A stretch of 64,000 nucleotides of DNA from Temnothorax longispinosus (taxonomy: Eukaryota; Arthropoda; Insecta; Hymenoptera; Formicidae): the NCBI RefSeq assembly GCF_030848805.1, contig NC_092362.1, positions 22,887,020 to 22,951,019 of the forward strand. The letters are read 5' to 3'. Below the pieces are notes generated by a model. The model did no database searches and was not told the DNA's origin. It saw nothing but the letters and a program-made list of their open reading frames with translations. The translations under genes and the position numbers were made by a program. Of the stretch, positions 45,955 through 60,000 are shown piece by piece (position 1 is the first letter of the stretch; every line of letters begins with the position of its first letter).

Positions 45955-46016
45955 TTCCTTGTCCATCGAACGACAGTGTAAGGCTTCCTTGTCCATCGAA
46001 CGACAGTGTAAGGCTT
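45955..46016. repeat. 30-base perfect tandem duplication
   Basis: The unit TCCTTGTCCATCGAACGACA plus ten further bases (GTGTAAGGCT) appears twice in direct succession without a change. Confidence 0.9.
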
Positions 46017-46593
46017 CATTGTATCTTAAGTGCAAAACGATCGACTGCTAATTTAATTTTTCTTCGCATTCTTTCCGTTATTTATTTCGCTGTTTCATGT
46101 CATTAGTGCTTGTTACGCATCCTGACAATAAAGTGTTGAATCGCGTTGCATTCAAAGCTGTAGAATAAGCCAATCTTTTTTTTTACGACTGTATTTATTA
46201 CTGGGGTATATCGATTTCGAATTTAGAAACCACTTTGCATTTTGTTAGAAATCTTATAATGGTAACTTCTCTTTTTCGTCTGCGACGAGAAATGTATCGC
46301 AGAGAAAAAGCCGGTGTTGTATGTACACGCCAATCGGATGAAGAAAAAAAACGAGTGCAATGTTAACAAACGCGACTCGTGTGAACTTTTGGGATCAACG
46401 CAATAACACAATTAACTAAACACATAACGAAACAAAAGTGCGAACTAGAGAGCTCAATCAAACAACCAATTTTACACCCTAATTATTATGATAATACAAA
46501 GGAAACAGATAAACGATATACACTCATGAACACGTATTCACACACAGACACACACATACTTTTACCTCTAAACGCGCAAAATAAGCAAACTAA

Positions 46594-46898
46594 TTAACCT
46601 TTTAGCGCTGCGGCTGTTCTAAAATTTTTAATAAATAAAATTAAAATGCATTATATTTATATAAATTCATTATATTTTAAGTCCTATATTCTAAATAAAA
46701 TTTCAATACATATATACAATGTAACGATGTCAAATTTTAGTAAGAAGACAGAGTTTCGATGTTGATTTACTTAAACTTTTATTTGCCTCTACTCAATTTG
46801 GATTGAGAACTTCTATAAAAGCAAATCCTAATTTTCAATTTTAGTTTTTAATCCCGGAAAAAAAATATATTTACAGCGTTTGCAAACTAAAGGGTTAA
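46594..46898. mobile_element. TTAACC(C)TTTAG inverted-repeat element
   Basis: The left end TTAACCTTTTAGCGCTGCG is mirrored by CAGCGTTTGCAAACTAAAGG plus GTTAA at the right, with TTAA at both edges. The 270-base interior is AT-rich and non-coding. It resembles the 40085 element only in the TTAAC-CTTT edge. Confidence 0.65.
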
Positions 46899-48528
46899 AT
46901 AGTTAACATATTATCGAACATTCAAGCGATAAATTCGTAAGGGAAAAATATATAAATGAAAACGTGATGAAAAAACACTATGGTTGTTCTAAATAAATAA
47001 CGCGTTATTTAATACCTAACTTGCAAAGGAGGGAGCGGCAAATAATAGCGACGTGTTTTATCTACGGCTGTTTTTTACAACTTATTTTATAGAGAATAAA
47101 TACCGATAAATAACGATGCGGAATAAGAACCTTTATAGTGTATCAATTATAATTATTACAACTAATATTGTATTCCTTACTATTATCGATTTTTAACTAA
47201 AGTTAAAGCGTGAATTTTAAAGTCTTAAGTGTATGCGAGGTGTTAAGGAAATGCGGTTATTACATTTGATTTGTACAGGACACTTAAGTATAATCGATGC
47301 GTTTGGTATGAGGATTGGTATAAACGAGCTAATTAATTTATTATATTAACGAGTCTCAGACGGATAAAAGTAAATTTAAATACTAGCGCGGAGACGGGGG
47401 AGGGAAAAAAAAGAAAGGATTACAAAGAGTTAATGGCTACAACTATATGTACATACAAAATATTTTAGATTATGAGACGGTAATATAGTTGGGAGAAGGA
47501 AGCGGAAGCGGTGGCGCAAATGAAATTTAAAAAACACAAAACGAAGGCAGGACGAAGGAGGCTTTAGAGCGGGACTATTCGAATATAATTGACGATTACT
47601 AATTATAACAGATAATATATTTATATTCAACGCAATATTATTAGTATTTTTAAATACAGAAATGACGCATCTAATTAATGTAATAGATAGCATATAGGGA
47701 AGATATACTTTGATTCTAGCCGTTGTTACTACCTGCCTCATTCGCGGTTTTCGCGAACTGTGCGGCTTGCTCTCAGGGTTGTTGTTGTTCTCTTTTTTTA
47801 ATTATTGTTTCTTTGAGCTCTTTTTTTCCTCCCTGTCTTATGTTTATCTACTCTTACTGCTCTGAATCGCTCGTATTTATTTCGTTTTTAAAGGAAGGCA
47901 TTTTATATGCCGAGTATCCTGTAAGGAAACCCTAGGTTCAGTATTGAAACGCCTTTATTGCGATACTTTCGACAATCCGTCATCTTTATTTAAGTAGATC
48001 GAGGCATCCCTCATTTCTGTTCTATATGGGACATTAAACGCGTTTAAAAGATATCTTTGTATTCGACATCTGCTACAGATCGTTAGGTTTCTTATTCTAT
48101 ATGACAATCATGACTTTGAGAAACGGGGAGAGCGAATTGAGTATTGTATATATTTTTAAAACATTTTTCTTAAAAATGAAACAATTTTTTTGATAAAATT
48201 ATTACTGTTGGATCAAAAATATTATCTATTTGGGTTGCTTATAAAAAATTCGTTTTACTGCTTATAAGAAGTTTGACTGTTAGAACTTTTTTAGATTTCA
48301 ATTAATTTGTTTTTATTTCTTTGCGCTGTTACGTATGCTTGCAAAAGAGCGTACAAATTTCAGCAGTTTTACTTGTTTTTTTTTTTTATTAATGCTAAAC
48401 TAATCATCGTGCCAGTTTTCGCAATTTATAAATTATGGTGACTTTCCATAATTGTAAAGAACGTATCCGTAATTGTAATCTCTTATTTCATTTCTTAAAT
48501 AAAAAATGAGAAATTTTACTATCTTTTC

Positions 48529-48571
48529 ACACACACACACGTACACGCACACATACACACAAACACACACA
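48529..48571. repeat. (CA)n-rich tract
   Basis: Interrupted CACACA run with a few G and T changes. Confidence 0.85.
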
Positions 48572-51257
48572 TGTATCTGTAAATGCCTCTCTCCGTTTTT
48601 CATGCATTTAGACGATTTCGTGTTAGACTATTTTTTTTAACGTACAGTCGGAGCGAAACGCAGCATATATAAAGAAGGAAACTATAAATATTACAGCCAC
48701 TAAGTTAAGTCGTTGGTTTTTTCTCTATTAACTTAATTAGATAATATGTGGATTCATCTTTGTTCATCCTACAAGCGAATGCGTAGCATGCGAGTTAGAT
48801 TTTTTTTGCCAAGCAAGTTAAGTATTTCGATATTTAAAGAAATGTCCTTAAATGTATAAATAATTCCGGGGACGTCGCGAAATGTCTGTTTTTAACGTTA
48901 AGCGCACGTTTTATCGTCCCGCACACTAAAGACTGGTCGTATAATTAAATATTACACTTAACTACTTATTACTCGTATCGTAACTCCATCGTGGAAAAAA
49001 CACTTTCTATTGATATACATGAGTTTCTCCTGCCGTTTTTAATTATTATAATATATGTGTCTTAGTTGGTACCGCAATGTGTAATCATTGGCTGTTGCAT
49101 TTTCATCAAAGCGATTGTTAATCTTTAAAATTGCGAACATCGCGCAGTTCCTCTTCTTTATTATTATTTTTATTATTACCATAGTGCACCATAATCTCTC
49201 CAACGGAATCGCGTCGTTCAATAGCAGATAGGTAAGACCGATATTAGACAGGGTGGGCATTTATCTGCCGATAAACCGTGAGATCTGGTCGAGAAACGAA
49301 CATTATAGTGCAGCCGCGATAACGCGTCGAATTAATCGAGAGAAGAAGGACACATTTTCGGCGATAAGGTATTGTTTCGTCACTGCCTGAGTCTACTCTT
49401 TGTCAAATCGATCTTGCTTCGTTTCGGATAATTGAATATCGATCGACACAACGTAATTTTCGCGAAGAACCGAAAACAAATATCGACGTACGATTCCCCT
49501 CGGAAATCTCGACAAGACCAAAACCTTCATTAGCCTGCTTTTTCTTTAGCTGTATTAAGACAATGCGTGAGGTCAGATAATAAAGAAGAGGCCGCCGGTA
49601 TATATTGTACTCAGGTAGTGTGATAATCGCTCGCACGTGCGGGCGCGAGTATAAGGCAGTAAAAAAAAATAATAATAATTTCAAATGAGACAAAGCTGAT
49701 TAATATAAGAGACAAATGTGTTATACACACACGAGATATATTCTAAATTACGTTTACATAGAAGCAGTTAAGGCATTAAATTATAATTACAAGGTGATTT
49801 TCTCTCCTGCGAGTCTGATAGGACAAGGTAATTATTGTCTTAAACGTATATAGTGCGAAAAACAATGTAGAGATTTAAACAAGTGAGTTTTATATAAGGG
49901 AAAATTCTAAAATATGTTTATGTTAAGGTTTGTGCAGCGGGCTGATATTTCAATCGTTACGAGAGGAGAAAAGATGAGAGAAGGAGGAATCGAGAGACCG
50001 CCTTAGCGGGATAAATCACACGCAAGACAGATATACTCTATCCACGATTCTTACACACACACGCACACAATCCAATGATCCGAAAATACACAGTACTGAG
50101 AAGTAATGAGTGTATCGGGAGAGTGATCAGCGATTTTTAACAAACAAAAAAAACCACGAGTGCATTAGCGAATTGGGCAAGTTAGCTAGGAGATGAAACG
50201 AATAAATAAAGTCCTATAAAACGTATAATTATTTTGATCATCGAATCTTGAGGCACGTGATCGAGAGACTTAATGATTCTCAGATCTTATTAGATTGCAT
50301 TGAGAGCCACTAATACAAAAAAAAAAAAGAAAAGAGATAAAATGATATATACAAAGAGAGGGTGTTTTTAATTTTTTTTGACGCAAGAAGGGGGGGGGAA
50401 TATATTATGCCGCTATTTATTTCGCTCGAGAACGGTCGAATGGTTATTTCGATTTTAGTAGAATGGAATTCCTACAGTCGTTGGGATGCTTTAAAATAAT
50501 ATCTCGCACACGGTACGATGAGAGAATCGATTGATCTACTTTTATCATATTTTAGTGTGAAGTAATAAGGTAATAGACGTAAAGTTGGTAATGATTGTAA
50601 CGATAATAAATGAAATTATTAACTGTAATAACATGACCTGTATACTTGTAAACTTTTAGCATTGTATTGGTAAGGTCGTATCCCCTTACGAGCTAATCGT
50701 GAATAGAATAAAATAGAGAATAAATGAGATAAATCTATGGTAGTAAGTTTAGTAGTATCACACAAGTGTGCTGCATGCGCATTTGGCTATTTGCATATGC
50801 GATATGCGATTTTCTGAAAAATAAAAAAAATAAATAAAAACGTGGCGGACGCCGTAATGCCCGTCTCAATAATAAGAATATATTTGTTAAATGATCTTTA
50901 CGCTCGCGCGCTTTCCATCCGTCTTACTCCCAGTGCCTCGAATTTAATGACTCCCTGTGCTGAAAGAGGATGTTCGACTTTTCGACTTTCCGCTTTGATG
51001 ATGTCACGACGAAATATTCTATTCAATTGTGTTTGATCCAATCTAGAATATCCGTTACAACAAAAGGAATTCCGCAGTGGAAGCTGTAAGCTTCTAAGAA
51101 TATTTTGCGCATGAAAGGTCTATGCCTGCGACGAACGTACCTCAACGAAACGTTTCATTTAATTTTATCTGTCAGTTTACTCTGTTTACAACATCGAATA
51201 ATTTTTAATCGGTCTATTACGTTGCAGATAGATTACCGTTAAATTTTTATCTTACAA

Positions 51258-51370
51258 TTAATGTTCAATGAACTATCTCTTCTACTGATAACCATTTATC
51301 ACCATCAATAGATGATAGATGCAGACTTGACACTATTGATTCTCACATTGAACAATTATTGTAAGATAAG
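51258..51370. repeat. Hairpin with TTATCTTACAATTAATGTTCA arm
   Basis: Arms TTATCTTACAATTAATGTTC and GAACAATTATTGTAAGATAA pair around a loop of about 65 bases that itself contains GATAACC/ATCACC words. It could be a small MITE or a structured RNA; nothing decides. Confidence 0.6.
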
Positions 51371-51950
51371 AGACAGATAAGCCCGGGTGAATTACTTTCT
51401 ATATTTATGACATGCGATTTATGAGCCTTTGAACATTATTAGCTGTGATGATACAATATAAAAAAATTAATGAGAGTAAATTATATCGAAAGTCATCAAA
51501 CACACATCTTGAGCTTTAGGTATAATTATTATTTATAAAAAAACATGTACGCAAAATTTATTCTTGACAGTTATTAAAACAAAATTTATTAAAAACTAAA
51601 AAGATATTTATTAAAAAAGAAAATAAATTTTAAATAATAATTTACTTTGTTTATGTTTTTTATGACTAAAGAAGTTTTGTAAACAACAGATAAAGTTGAC
51701 GTATCTTTATTTATTTATTTATTTTTTAACAAGAATTGTTGAGTGAAAAATATTTAAGTATTCTGAAGGTTGATTACACATTAAATAAATATATTATATT
51801 AAATAATTATATTAAATAAAGTTTACATCTTTACAAGAAAGTCAGTGAAATTATAACAACTCTGTAGATAAAAATGGTGAAATAGAAAAACGGGAGATAA
51901 AAATGAAAAATAAGCAATCATGAGATTTGAAGTCGGACATCTTTTGGACA

Positions 51951-54450
51951 GCACAGAGGTGTACGTTCCAGGCCGAGGCGCATGATCTCTATTTGAATTC
52001 TTTCACGCAAAAAAACGCCAAAAGATACGATATAGAATTGAAAAACAGAGAGGAAGGAAGGGTGTAGGAGGTTTTCTTTTGGAGAGAGACAGGGAAATGT
52101 GAGAAAGAGAGAGAGAGAGAAAGAGAGAGAGAGAAAGAGAGTGAGAGAGAGAGAGCGAGAGAGAGAGAGAGTTAAGTTTAAAAAGGCAAGTGAACGATAT
52201 TTGAGAGCATAATTTCTTTTGTAGCTCCTACATTAATGATTAATGATTGATGAATAACCAACATAAAGCATATGTTGAAAGAACACTGTTTACACGCTAC
52301 TTCTATCATGTATCTATATATATATATTCATTACGACATATGTGTATGTACACGCACTCGTATGTCTGCTCGTATAAATGTATACCTTTAAAAATATATG
52401 CGTATATCGTACAGGGGTCATAAGTATTTTTTTAAAGGTATGTACATTGTATGCACGGTCATTCGTGCACGCGTATGTCCGACACGTACGTAAATATATG
52501 CTCCCTCACACAACACACACGTGCGTACATATATATATATATATATAATACATATATAAAATCTATACTAGATAAATACAACAACTACACCAGATACATA
52601 ACACTACCTTTTTTTTCCTTTTTGTGGAAAATAGGCGCGTTATCGACGCTGTTGACGGAGTAATGTTAGTTGCAAGGATATTTTTCGTCAACCGTTGTAG
52701 AAATAAGGCTTAGATTCTATTCGACGATTGTTATTCGATCGACTCGGATCGACATAGCATTGCACAAATCGAGACTGAAGCTTTTAACTTGCTTAATCGT
52801 AGGCAGTTATTCTTGTTTAATCGTGAAAATACAAAATAGACGATGTTCATCTCGAGTACTTTGGTGAATATGCGTAGGATAAAGTGCGGAGGAATATTCG
52901 TAAGAATCATCAATTTTTTTCTTTTTAGGGAAGTTGGATCTTATCTTTCGTACGTCTTTTCTACAGGGTTATCCACAGCAATTTCAGTCTATGGAATTAG
53001 GTCATTTTTATAGTTACCTTCATCAATCCTTGGCAAACGGTTGCTATAATTCAGTTCAGCATCGATGCAGTTATTTCATTGCGCAATTTTTCTGGGCTGC
53101 GCCAATTTTTGGCAATCCGTTTCTGCAGATCCGCGTTCAAGATATTTCTTGCAACTGAGACTACTGAGGTTCGGGATAGCAGAATGAACGGTGACAAATG
53201 GAAAAAAAAACTTGGAAGGAACAATCGGGGATTGCCATTGCCCTATCGCAAGGACATCATTTGTTTTGGCATCTCTTTGGTATTACTTGGCACGTCACAT
53301 TTGCGGCCGCGTCACGTAAACCGATCCCGAGAGGGGCTCGGTTATATCCCAATCGATCTGTCAGGGTGTATTCTAAGCGAAACTCGAAAGTAAAACTCCT
53401 TTTAAAAAAGAAACCAGTCGGGAAGTCTTAGTGACACACAGTTAATCCGTTCTCCTTAAGTAAGCCAGTCTCTAAGTCACTTGGGACCCGAAAAGAAACA
53501 CTTTCTTGTTTAAGTACTAGTTAATTAACGGTAACTCTTAGAGATATCACAGGGGCCGAGTGGGAGTATCACGTGTAAACACAATATTCGATTCCGTTTG
53601 GATGAAATAAGTAATTAATGCCTGGCACATGTATGCTTATATAAACATTGCCAATAGATCGATGTAAAGCATAAAACTAGTTGTAATTCGTAAACTTAAC
53701 TAACTGACGAAAAGAACTGACTGCGCGGCGAGGGTTTTTGTAATAATTGTTGGATTTTTTTATATTTAATTAGACTTTGGTTACTATACAAACTTATACT
53801 TGATAGAGATACGATACTTGTAAATTTCATTCTACGACGTATAAGTACGTCGAAGAGTGCGCGACGAGATAATAAATGCATTTCGCGGCTTGATAAGGGA
53901 GAGGATAACGTGAAACCTGTGAATCAATAGTTTATCTTTCTCATAATAAAACGTCATGGTTAATATTAGATGGTACGTTCAATCAGTAACTAGATCGTTA
54001 TGGGAACTTAATTAAGGAATTACTACTAATGGCTAATTAAATGACCAATCGCGATCATTGATCATGCGTGTGAATAGGAGTGCATCCCCTATCATCGTAC
54101 GATGGTTTGGCAACCTATATAAATCTTAACCGCGGCGGTTTATAAAGCAAATACTGTTATATCTTTATTTTAGGAAATTTTTTTTATATTTTTCAAAATT
54201 TCTTTTTTTTTCTGTTTTATTTAATTATATAGGTGCACAATGGCAACGTACATGTGTCTGGCCGAATTCGTTCGAGAATCGCGTTGACCAGTTAATGCAG
54301 TTGTCACGGTCTTTTGGACAAAGTCATGTAACGACACGTAACGAAGTTGTGACCGACGAGATGACAAAGAGTTTTGGACGATAATAAAGTTTCGAACGGA
54401 ATGAAAATAATTGGACCTTTGTGCTCTCATGTAATTGTAAGTAAGGCTAA
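51951..54450. other. Gene-poor region with GA repeat and a multi-frame open stretch
   Basis: Holds a GA microsatellite, AT tracts (52315-52330, 52530-52560) and, at about 52930-53430, a stretch of balanced base content open in several overlapping plus-strand frames (74, 104 and 77 codons). None of the frames resembles a family I know, and no convincing splice partners were found. Confidence 0.45.
52100..52172. repeat. (GA)n microsatellite
   Basis: About 70 bases of GA dinucleotides with a few A, T and C interruptions. Confidence 0.95.
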
Positions 54451-54570
54451 GGGTCCAGGCAGGCAAACTTGCACATAGCGTATAAACATAAGCATAAGTA
54501 AAATTAATTGGACCAATCCATTGTCTTATGCATATGCTTATGCACTTGTGCAAGTTTGTCTGGATAGATC
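54451..54570. mobile_element. Fold-back element related to 27022
   Basis: Arms GGCAAACTTGCACATAGCG and CTTGTGCAAGTTTGTCTGG pair imperfectly, followed inward by ATAAGCATAAG words. The middle is ATTGGACCAATCC. The left arm matches the solitary arm at 27022-27080. Confidence 0.8.
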
Positions 54571-57064
54571 TTAAGAGTACAAATGTTTGTACAAATGTTT
54601 GTGGGGCTATATATATAAACGATTCTTTTGTTAAAATAATTAAATTTCCGGAACGTTCAGAGCGTCAGTTTTTAACTCTTTTGATATTTTCAACACCGAA
54701 ACGTTCGTGAATTTAAGGGGATGTTGGACTGACGGCCGAACTTCCTCGGTGTCGATAATGTCAACATTTCTAATTTTGTTTTTCTTATATCTGTCTTTGT
54801 CTAACGAAATGACATCTGTCTTTGTTCGATTGCTGCGCCATCTCTGCTTACTTGGCTTACTAGCCTGCGTGTATATTTTTGAGGAAAATATGCACGATTT
54901 CGTCGAAGCTCTAATTTTTATTTCAGGCTTTCAATCTCAATTTCAAAGGTACGTTATTGTTTGTGCACGTATTCTGAAGAGTGGGAACATTTCATTTCGT
55001 ATACATATAACTTATACAACTGTTTATATTAGAAAATAAGGTTATGAGGTGACAGCATTTTTATATTTTTTTTCAATTATTACTAATTTTTTATAATCCC
55101 ACTCTTTATCAGTACCTATACTTTACTCCTGTAAAAGGATTTTGCGATTTATAAAGCCGTTTCAAAGAACGAGCTTTGACTGTAATTGTCGGTAATTGTC
55201 CTCTGTCCAGGATCCCCTTAATTGTTTGAACGAAAGAATCGCCCGCGAACATATCGTACTGGCCTTACCTGCATTGATTTTGAAATCAATGAGCTGTATC
55301 AGTGAGATATCATGTAATTTTTCATCTAAGCGTCTGCTCGTTATATTTATTTATGAATAAATTGACTTACTCTTTTTTTTAAACGCATTTGATCATTTAT
55401 TAATTTTTCGACCGCAAAGTTTATACAGTTGCCGACCAACTCAACCCTAGCTCGCTAATATGTCGAACCTTTTGCATTTAACGATTCTCTAATGCTTGTG
55501 ATTCAGACGCGACGCAAATGTGACACACAAGAAATCGAATAAACACACAAACACATCGTAGACGCTTTCAAAGTAGCGCATACACGAGAGAGATTTATAT
55601 ACAAACGAGCGCTTGGGGAACTTTGTCAACTATAGAGTATCGCGTTTTACCCCTTTATGTCGGTAGGGACCCGCGCTCGCCCCATCGTTTACATCATTTA
55701 CTAAGCAAACAACGGCGGATATACAGCCGAGGTACACCGAGTATAGTATTTACGAGTCTGTATGCGCATATACTAACTAGATAACTGTTTATATTTTAAC
55801 GAGTAATATTTAATGTTTGATGTTTCATCTACGCCACATTGTACTTGTGTGCGTAAGTGTAGGAGAACAGCCAGAGATGTAGCAAAACACAATGGATGTC
55901 ATTGTGTTAATATTGATAGACAAATCTATAGGACGGGTTGGTGGTTGGAACGTTTCGGGGATATCTTTTAATACGTTATCTTTTAACTTAATTCTTTTCC
56001 GCTCGTTACGATTTGACTCGGCATCTCTGGCGAATGGGATCGCAAAATCGGAGTCGCGAATAAGAGCAATTTCGAAATTGCGACATCACTTTTAATGACG
56101 AAAATAGCAGTAATTACATAAACGTTGAAAAATTGCGGCAATTTACCTGATCATTGTGGGAATTGTGGGAAAATGGAGATTATTAACTCTATTGGAAAAT
56201 TATCGCAATGTTGCGTTTAATCCGATTGATCTGCGCGCGGGTTACAGATTCGAATAATTTTTTTCGCTTTCATTCCTATATTGGCTCAAATTTTGCGCGC
56301 CAGGGAAGCCGCTCGAAAAATTTATTAATCAAGAGAATAGTTTGGGTTGATGTCAAAACGGTTTGCATTTCCAATCCTGGGATTCAATTATCGACTATGA
56401 CGCGGCAATTATTGAATCGAGATTGAATTCGCGTTTCGCTCATTTCGGAATTTCGGGGTTTCGTCAGAACGGACTAGATTGCCTCGTCTAGGCCGGTACT
56501 ATCGCTTTCAACTTTCGCGTCTCGTCGGCGCGGCGTACGTTACAATTATTTTCGTCCAACACATTATTTCGCCGAGCGAAATACGTTCAACCGACCACTG
56601 CCCTCCGTAGAGACACGACAGCGACGGCCCTTTTCGTGTCTGACAGTCCCTTCGCGGACAGGGACAGCCGGAGAGAAGGGTCGTCGCGAAGCATAATACG
56701 ATACAAACGAGTAGTTAGCGTATTTTATCGAGCTGAATAAAAAAGAAAAGAGGGAAAATAATACAAAATCGCGCGTCTGCTGTTTCTCCTCGCGAGGCCG
56801 CGTCGTGCACGCCGCGATACTCGCGCGCTTCAGCCCGATTTGGAAATATTGCCGTGACACTTAGGCTTAGGATAAAAGCGGAAAAACAAAACCTTATTAA
56901 AAGATAAAAGAAGTGTCAAAGTACTGCTACAATTATCACTAATTAACTATTAACTATTAACGCGTTAGTACCACTTAAAACGAAAGATCGGGGAAGTGAG
57001 AGAGAGAGAGGGGGGGGGGAGATAAATAGAGGCGAAAACTACTGTTGTTATTAATTTCTATTTG

Positions 57065-57093
57065 TAATTAATTAATTAATTAATTAATTAATT
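57065..57093. repeat. (TTAA)n microsatellite
   Basis: About seven tandem copies of AATT/TTAA. Confidence 0.9.
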
Positions 57094-60000
57094 GTCATCA
57101 GCCATGACTTTACTATTTTCTTGATAAAGTACTATATTGACAGCTTCTCGAGGCTACGGAGTAATAAGGCGCGTGTGAGAAAGAGCGTAGCTTAGATTAG
57201 TAAGGCGAGCGCATGTTTAACGTTAATTAAAAAATCGACGATGAGAGTGAGAGGTTTTAATTGGTGGTCCTGTAAGAATCCTGTGCGGCCGAATGCTGCG
57301 TGGGTGTGCCGGTGTGCATGTGAGACGAAACGGGCGCGGCAAAAAAGAAAACCTGGACTCGGTTAGGTAGATAAATAGGGACATATTTAAGACGAACCTG
57401 GAAAAGACTGCAATGGGAATTAATTAAATCACATCCTCGGAGTAGAGTTAATTAGGAAAGGCTGGCTGTAAGGTCAAACTGACTGTTCGCGTTTATTGTT
57501 ACTAATAGTTAATGGGCTATCTCTAACGTCTTACGGTCTAGTTTACTCGATAAATGGACAAAAAAAAAATAAAAGTTGTTTAATAAACTCGTTACCTCCG
57601 CCTAAGGATGATAGCTGTTACGAAAAATCGTAAGGTTTAGCTGGGTAAGGCCGAAATCGCATTAAATAATACGAGGATAGAAAGTACACACCGAAAGTGC
57701 TCCACACCACAGATCTCCTTTTCTTTTAACGCGAGGTAGTTTACGGAGGGAAGACAAATGCAAAGGAAATTTCCGTTTGCCCGGAATCAGCAAATTTTTT
57801 TTTTATTAACTCGCTTTCGTTCCATTTCGAGCGCGGTTCTCGATATCCCATCACGTCGCGAACGATTCTAAAACATTTAACATTTATTAAAAAAGGTCTG
57901 AACAAACAAAGATTAAGATTCGCAGTTATCGAGGTAAGCTCTAAAAATGAATTGCTCTAACAACGCGCGAAACAAAGTCGACGGCTTATTTTCGTTCTCT
58001 TTTACTATACTATCGGTACGAACGTTTTACTTCGTGGTTCGATGACATGATAAAGCGGACTTTTTTTAAACGCGGTGTCTTAAAATCGCGACGATATACG
58101 GTCGGCGTGTGCACCTTTTTCGGAGGGTGCGACGGCGTCGGCAAGAGGCGGACGGGGTGAAAGACGAATGAATGTGGAAAAACTCTTGGGCAAGACGTCG
58201 TAGCGGTAAATCGATATAATTATTGATTAAGAGATAAGTTGTGTACAAATGTATTATAAATTAACAATTATCTCAGAGTACCTTAACGCAGGAAAGGAAA
58301 AAAGTAATTAATGAAACTCACTTGACTCGTTTTAATTATCATAAACACATATTATATATATAGAGACACCCGAGACGCCCCGCTTCTTTCCGAACGGGCG
58401 GGGACGAGGGAGGGTACGGTGCATAGGATCAATAATTAAGGTATCGATTATTGTCTAATTAATTAATTAAACTCGTAACTCTCGAAATAAGGCCGTTGTA
58501 GACAAGTATTAAAATAGGAAAAGTGAAATATTTTTAATGAAACCAACAAATGCCAACTATTGTGTTCTCGTGAGAATCATAATTATTCCGTAATTCTTAA
58601 GTAAAAGGAAAAAGGAAAGCGTATCTAAGTCGTTGATTATATAAGTCGTTGTAATTTAATTCTTTTGTTAGAAAGCAAGACGATGGGAGAAAGTAAAAAT
58701 GGGATATGATAAATCACAGGCAGGACAAAACGTACGAAGTGACTGAAGCGAATGGACGTGCGCACGATGCGAGAGAATGAAATATCGAGTGATTGACGAA
58801 ATTGCATGATAATGAATTGATAGGAGAGGTGATCGAGCGATTGATAATAAATGGATTAAAGGAGGAATCGAATACATTCGTGCTTTTTAAACAGGTTTGA
58901 TATATTCATAAAAGTTCATTAAAAAAGTTATTTATTGTTAGTAGGTCGAATAATTTATTGGAATTTATTCATGTATATTATCAATTTTATTGCCTGAAAA
59001 TTGAAGTTAAGTCTGTTGTGCAAGCTTTTGGTCTTTGTGATGTCAATATTATTTAAGAAAATGATGAGAATAAGTAGAAGAAACATAAAACTACAGGAGA
59101 TAGGAAGAGTATGAGAGATTTTGGGAAGAAATACGAATATAGATTCGATTCCTCAATGGGGGAAAGACGGTGTGAGAGGATCGTGTGAAAAGGGGAAAAA
59201 TGAGCGAAAGGATTGCGCGATTATGAGCGATTAGGAGACGACGAGTGAGCATGTAGGCGTAAATATCCGACGTTAACAACTAAATGGCAGACACACATAC
59301 GTACACATATTTAGAGAGACGTTCACAGATATACATTTTAGTAATACAGGAGCATAGATCGTACGGGGATACAAGCTGGCGCGCGACCGTCGCGCGTCGA
59401 AATCAGGGGTTTAAGATTTGCCAAATCTTACTAAGTAAAAAAACCACGCGAAACAGAGTAAAGTTTATTAAGCTGCACTATAGCACTATAGGGAGTATTA
59501 TTGCATTAAAGGAAAAAAAAAACGCATAGCTAAAAACCATTAGTGTTTATTAAAACGAAGATGTGATGAAAAAGTGCCAGCGCAATATTTCCAAATCGAA
59601 GCCCCCCTCGAATCTGCCGCTTGTCGGAAGGGACCACCCTCCGATCCCCGAACGAAATCGTAATGCAAAAAGAAAAAAAAGAGAGAAAGGGAGGGAGAAA
59701 TGAGGAGGAAATCGCGTGATCACAAATCAAACTTTGAAGGAGACTCTCGGTCATCGCACTTCTCTTGCGATCTCGTGTCTTTGTGTCTCCGTTTTTCTTT
59801 TCGCGGACGTATATCCTTATCGTTGACGGAGCGTTTCGTAGGTTCGTAGGGCACGTGCGTAATGTTAATTATCAAAATGCGACAAGAAACGATCGTCAAA
59901 CTAGAACTCGTCGGGACGTTCTTGGTGTCCTGCGTGCGAAAATGAAAAAAAAAGGAGAGAGCGAGAGAACAGAGGAGCTGGTAGAAATGAATCGATGAGT

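Larger units (their letters stand above)
44101..51950. other. Gene-poor AT-rich region downstream of Hrb27C
   Basis: No gene supported. It contains TTA/CTA trinucleotide tracts (45345-45500), a 30-base perfect tandem duplication (about 45955-46016), a TTAACC-ended element (46594-46898), a CA tract (48529-48571) and a hairpin (51258-51370). Open frames are short, overlap on both strands and resemble nothing I know. It could be extended 3' UTR, a long non-coding RNA or plain intergenic DNA. Confidence 0.5.
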
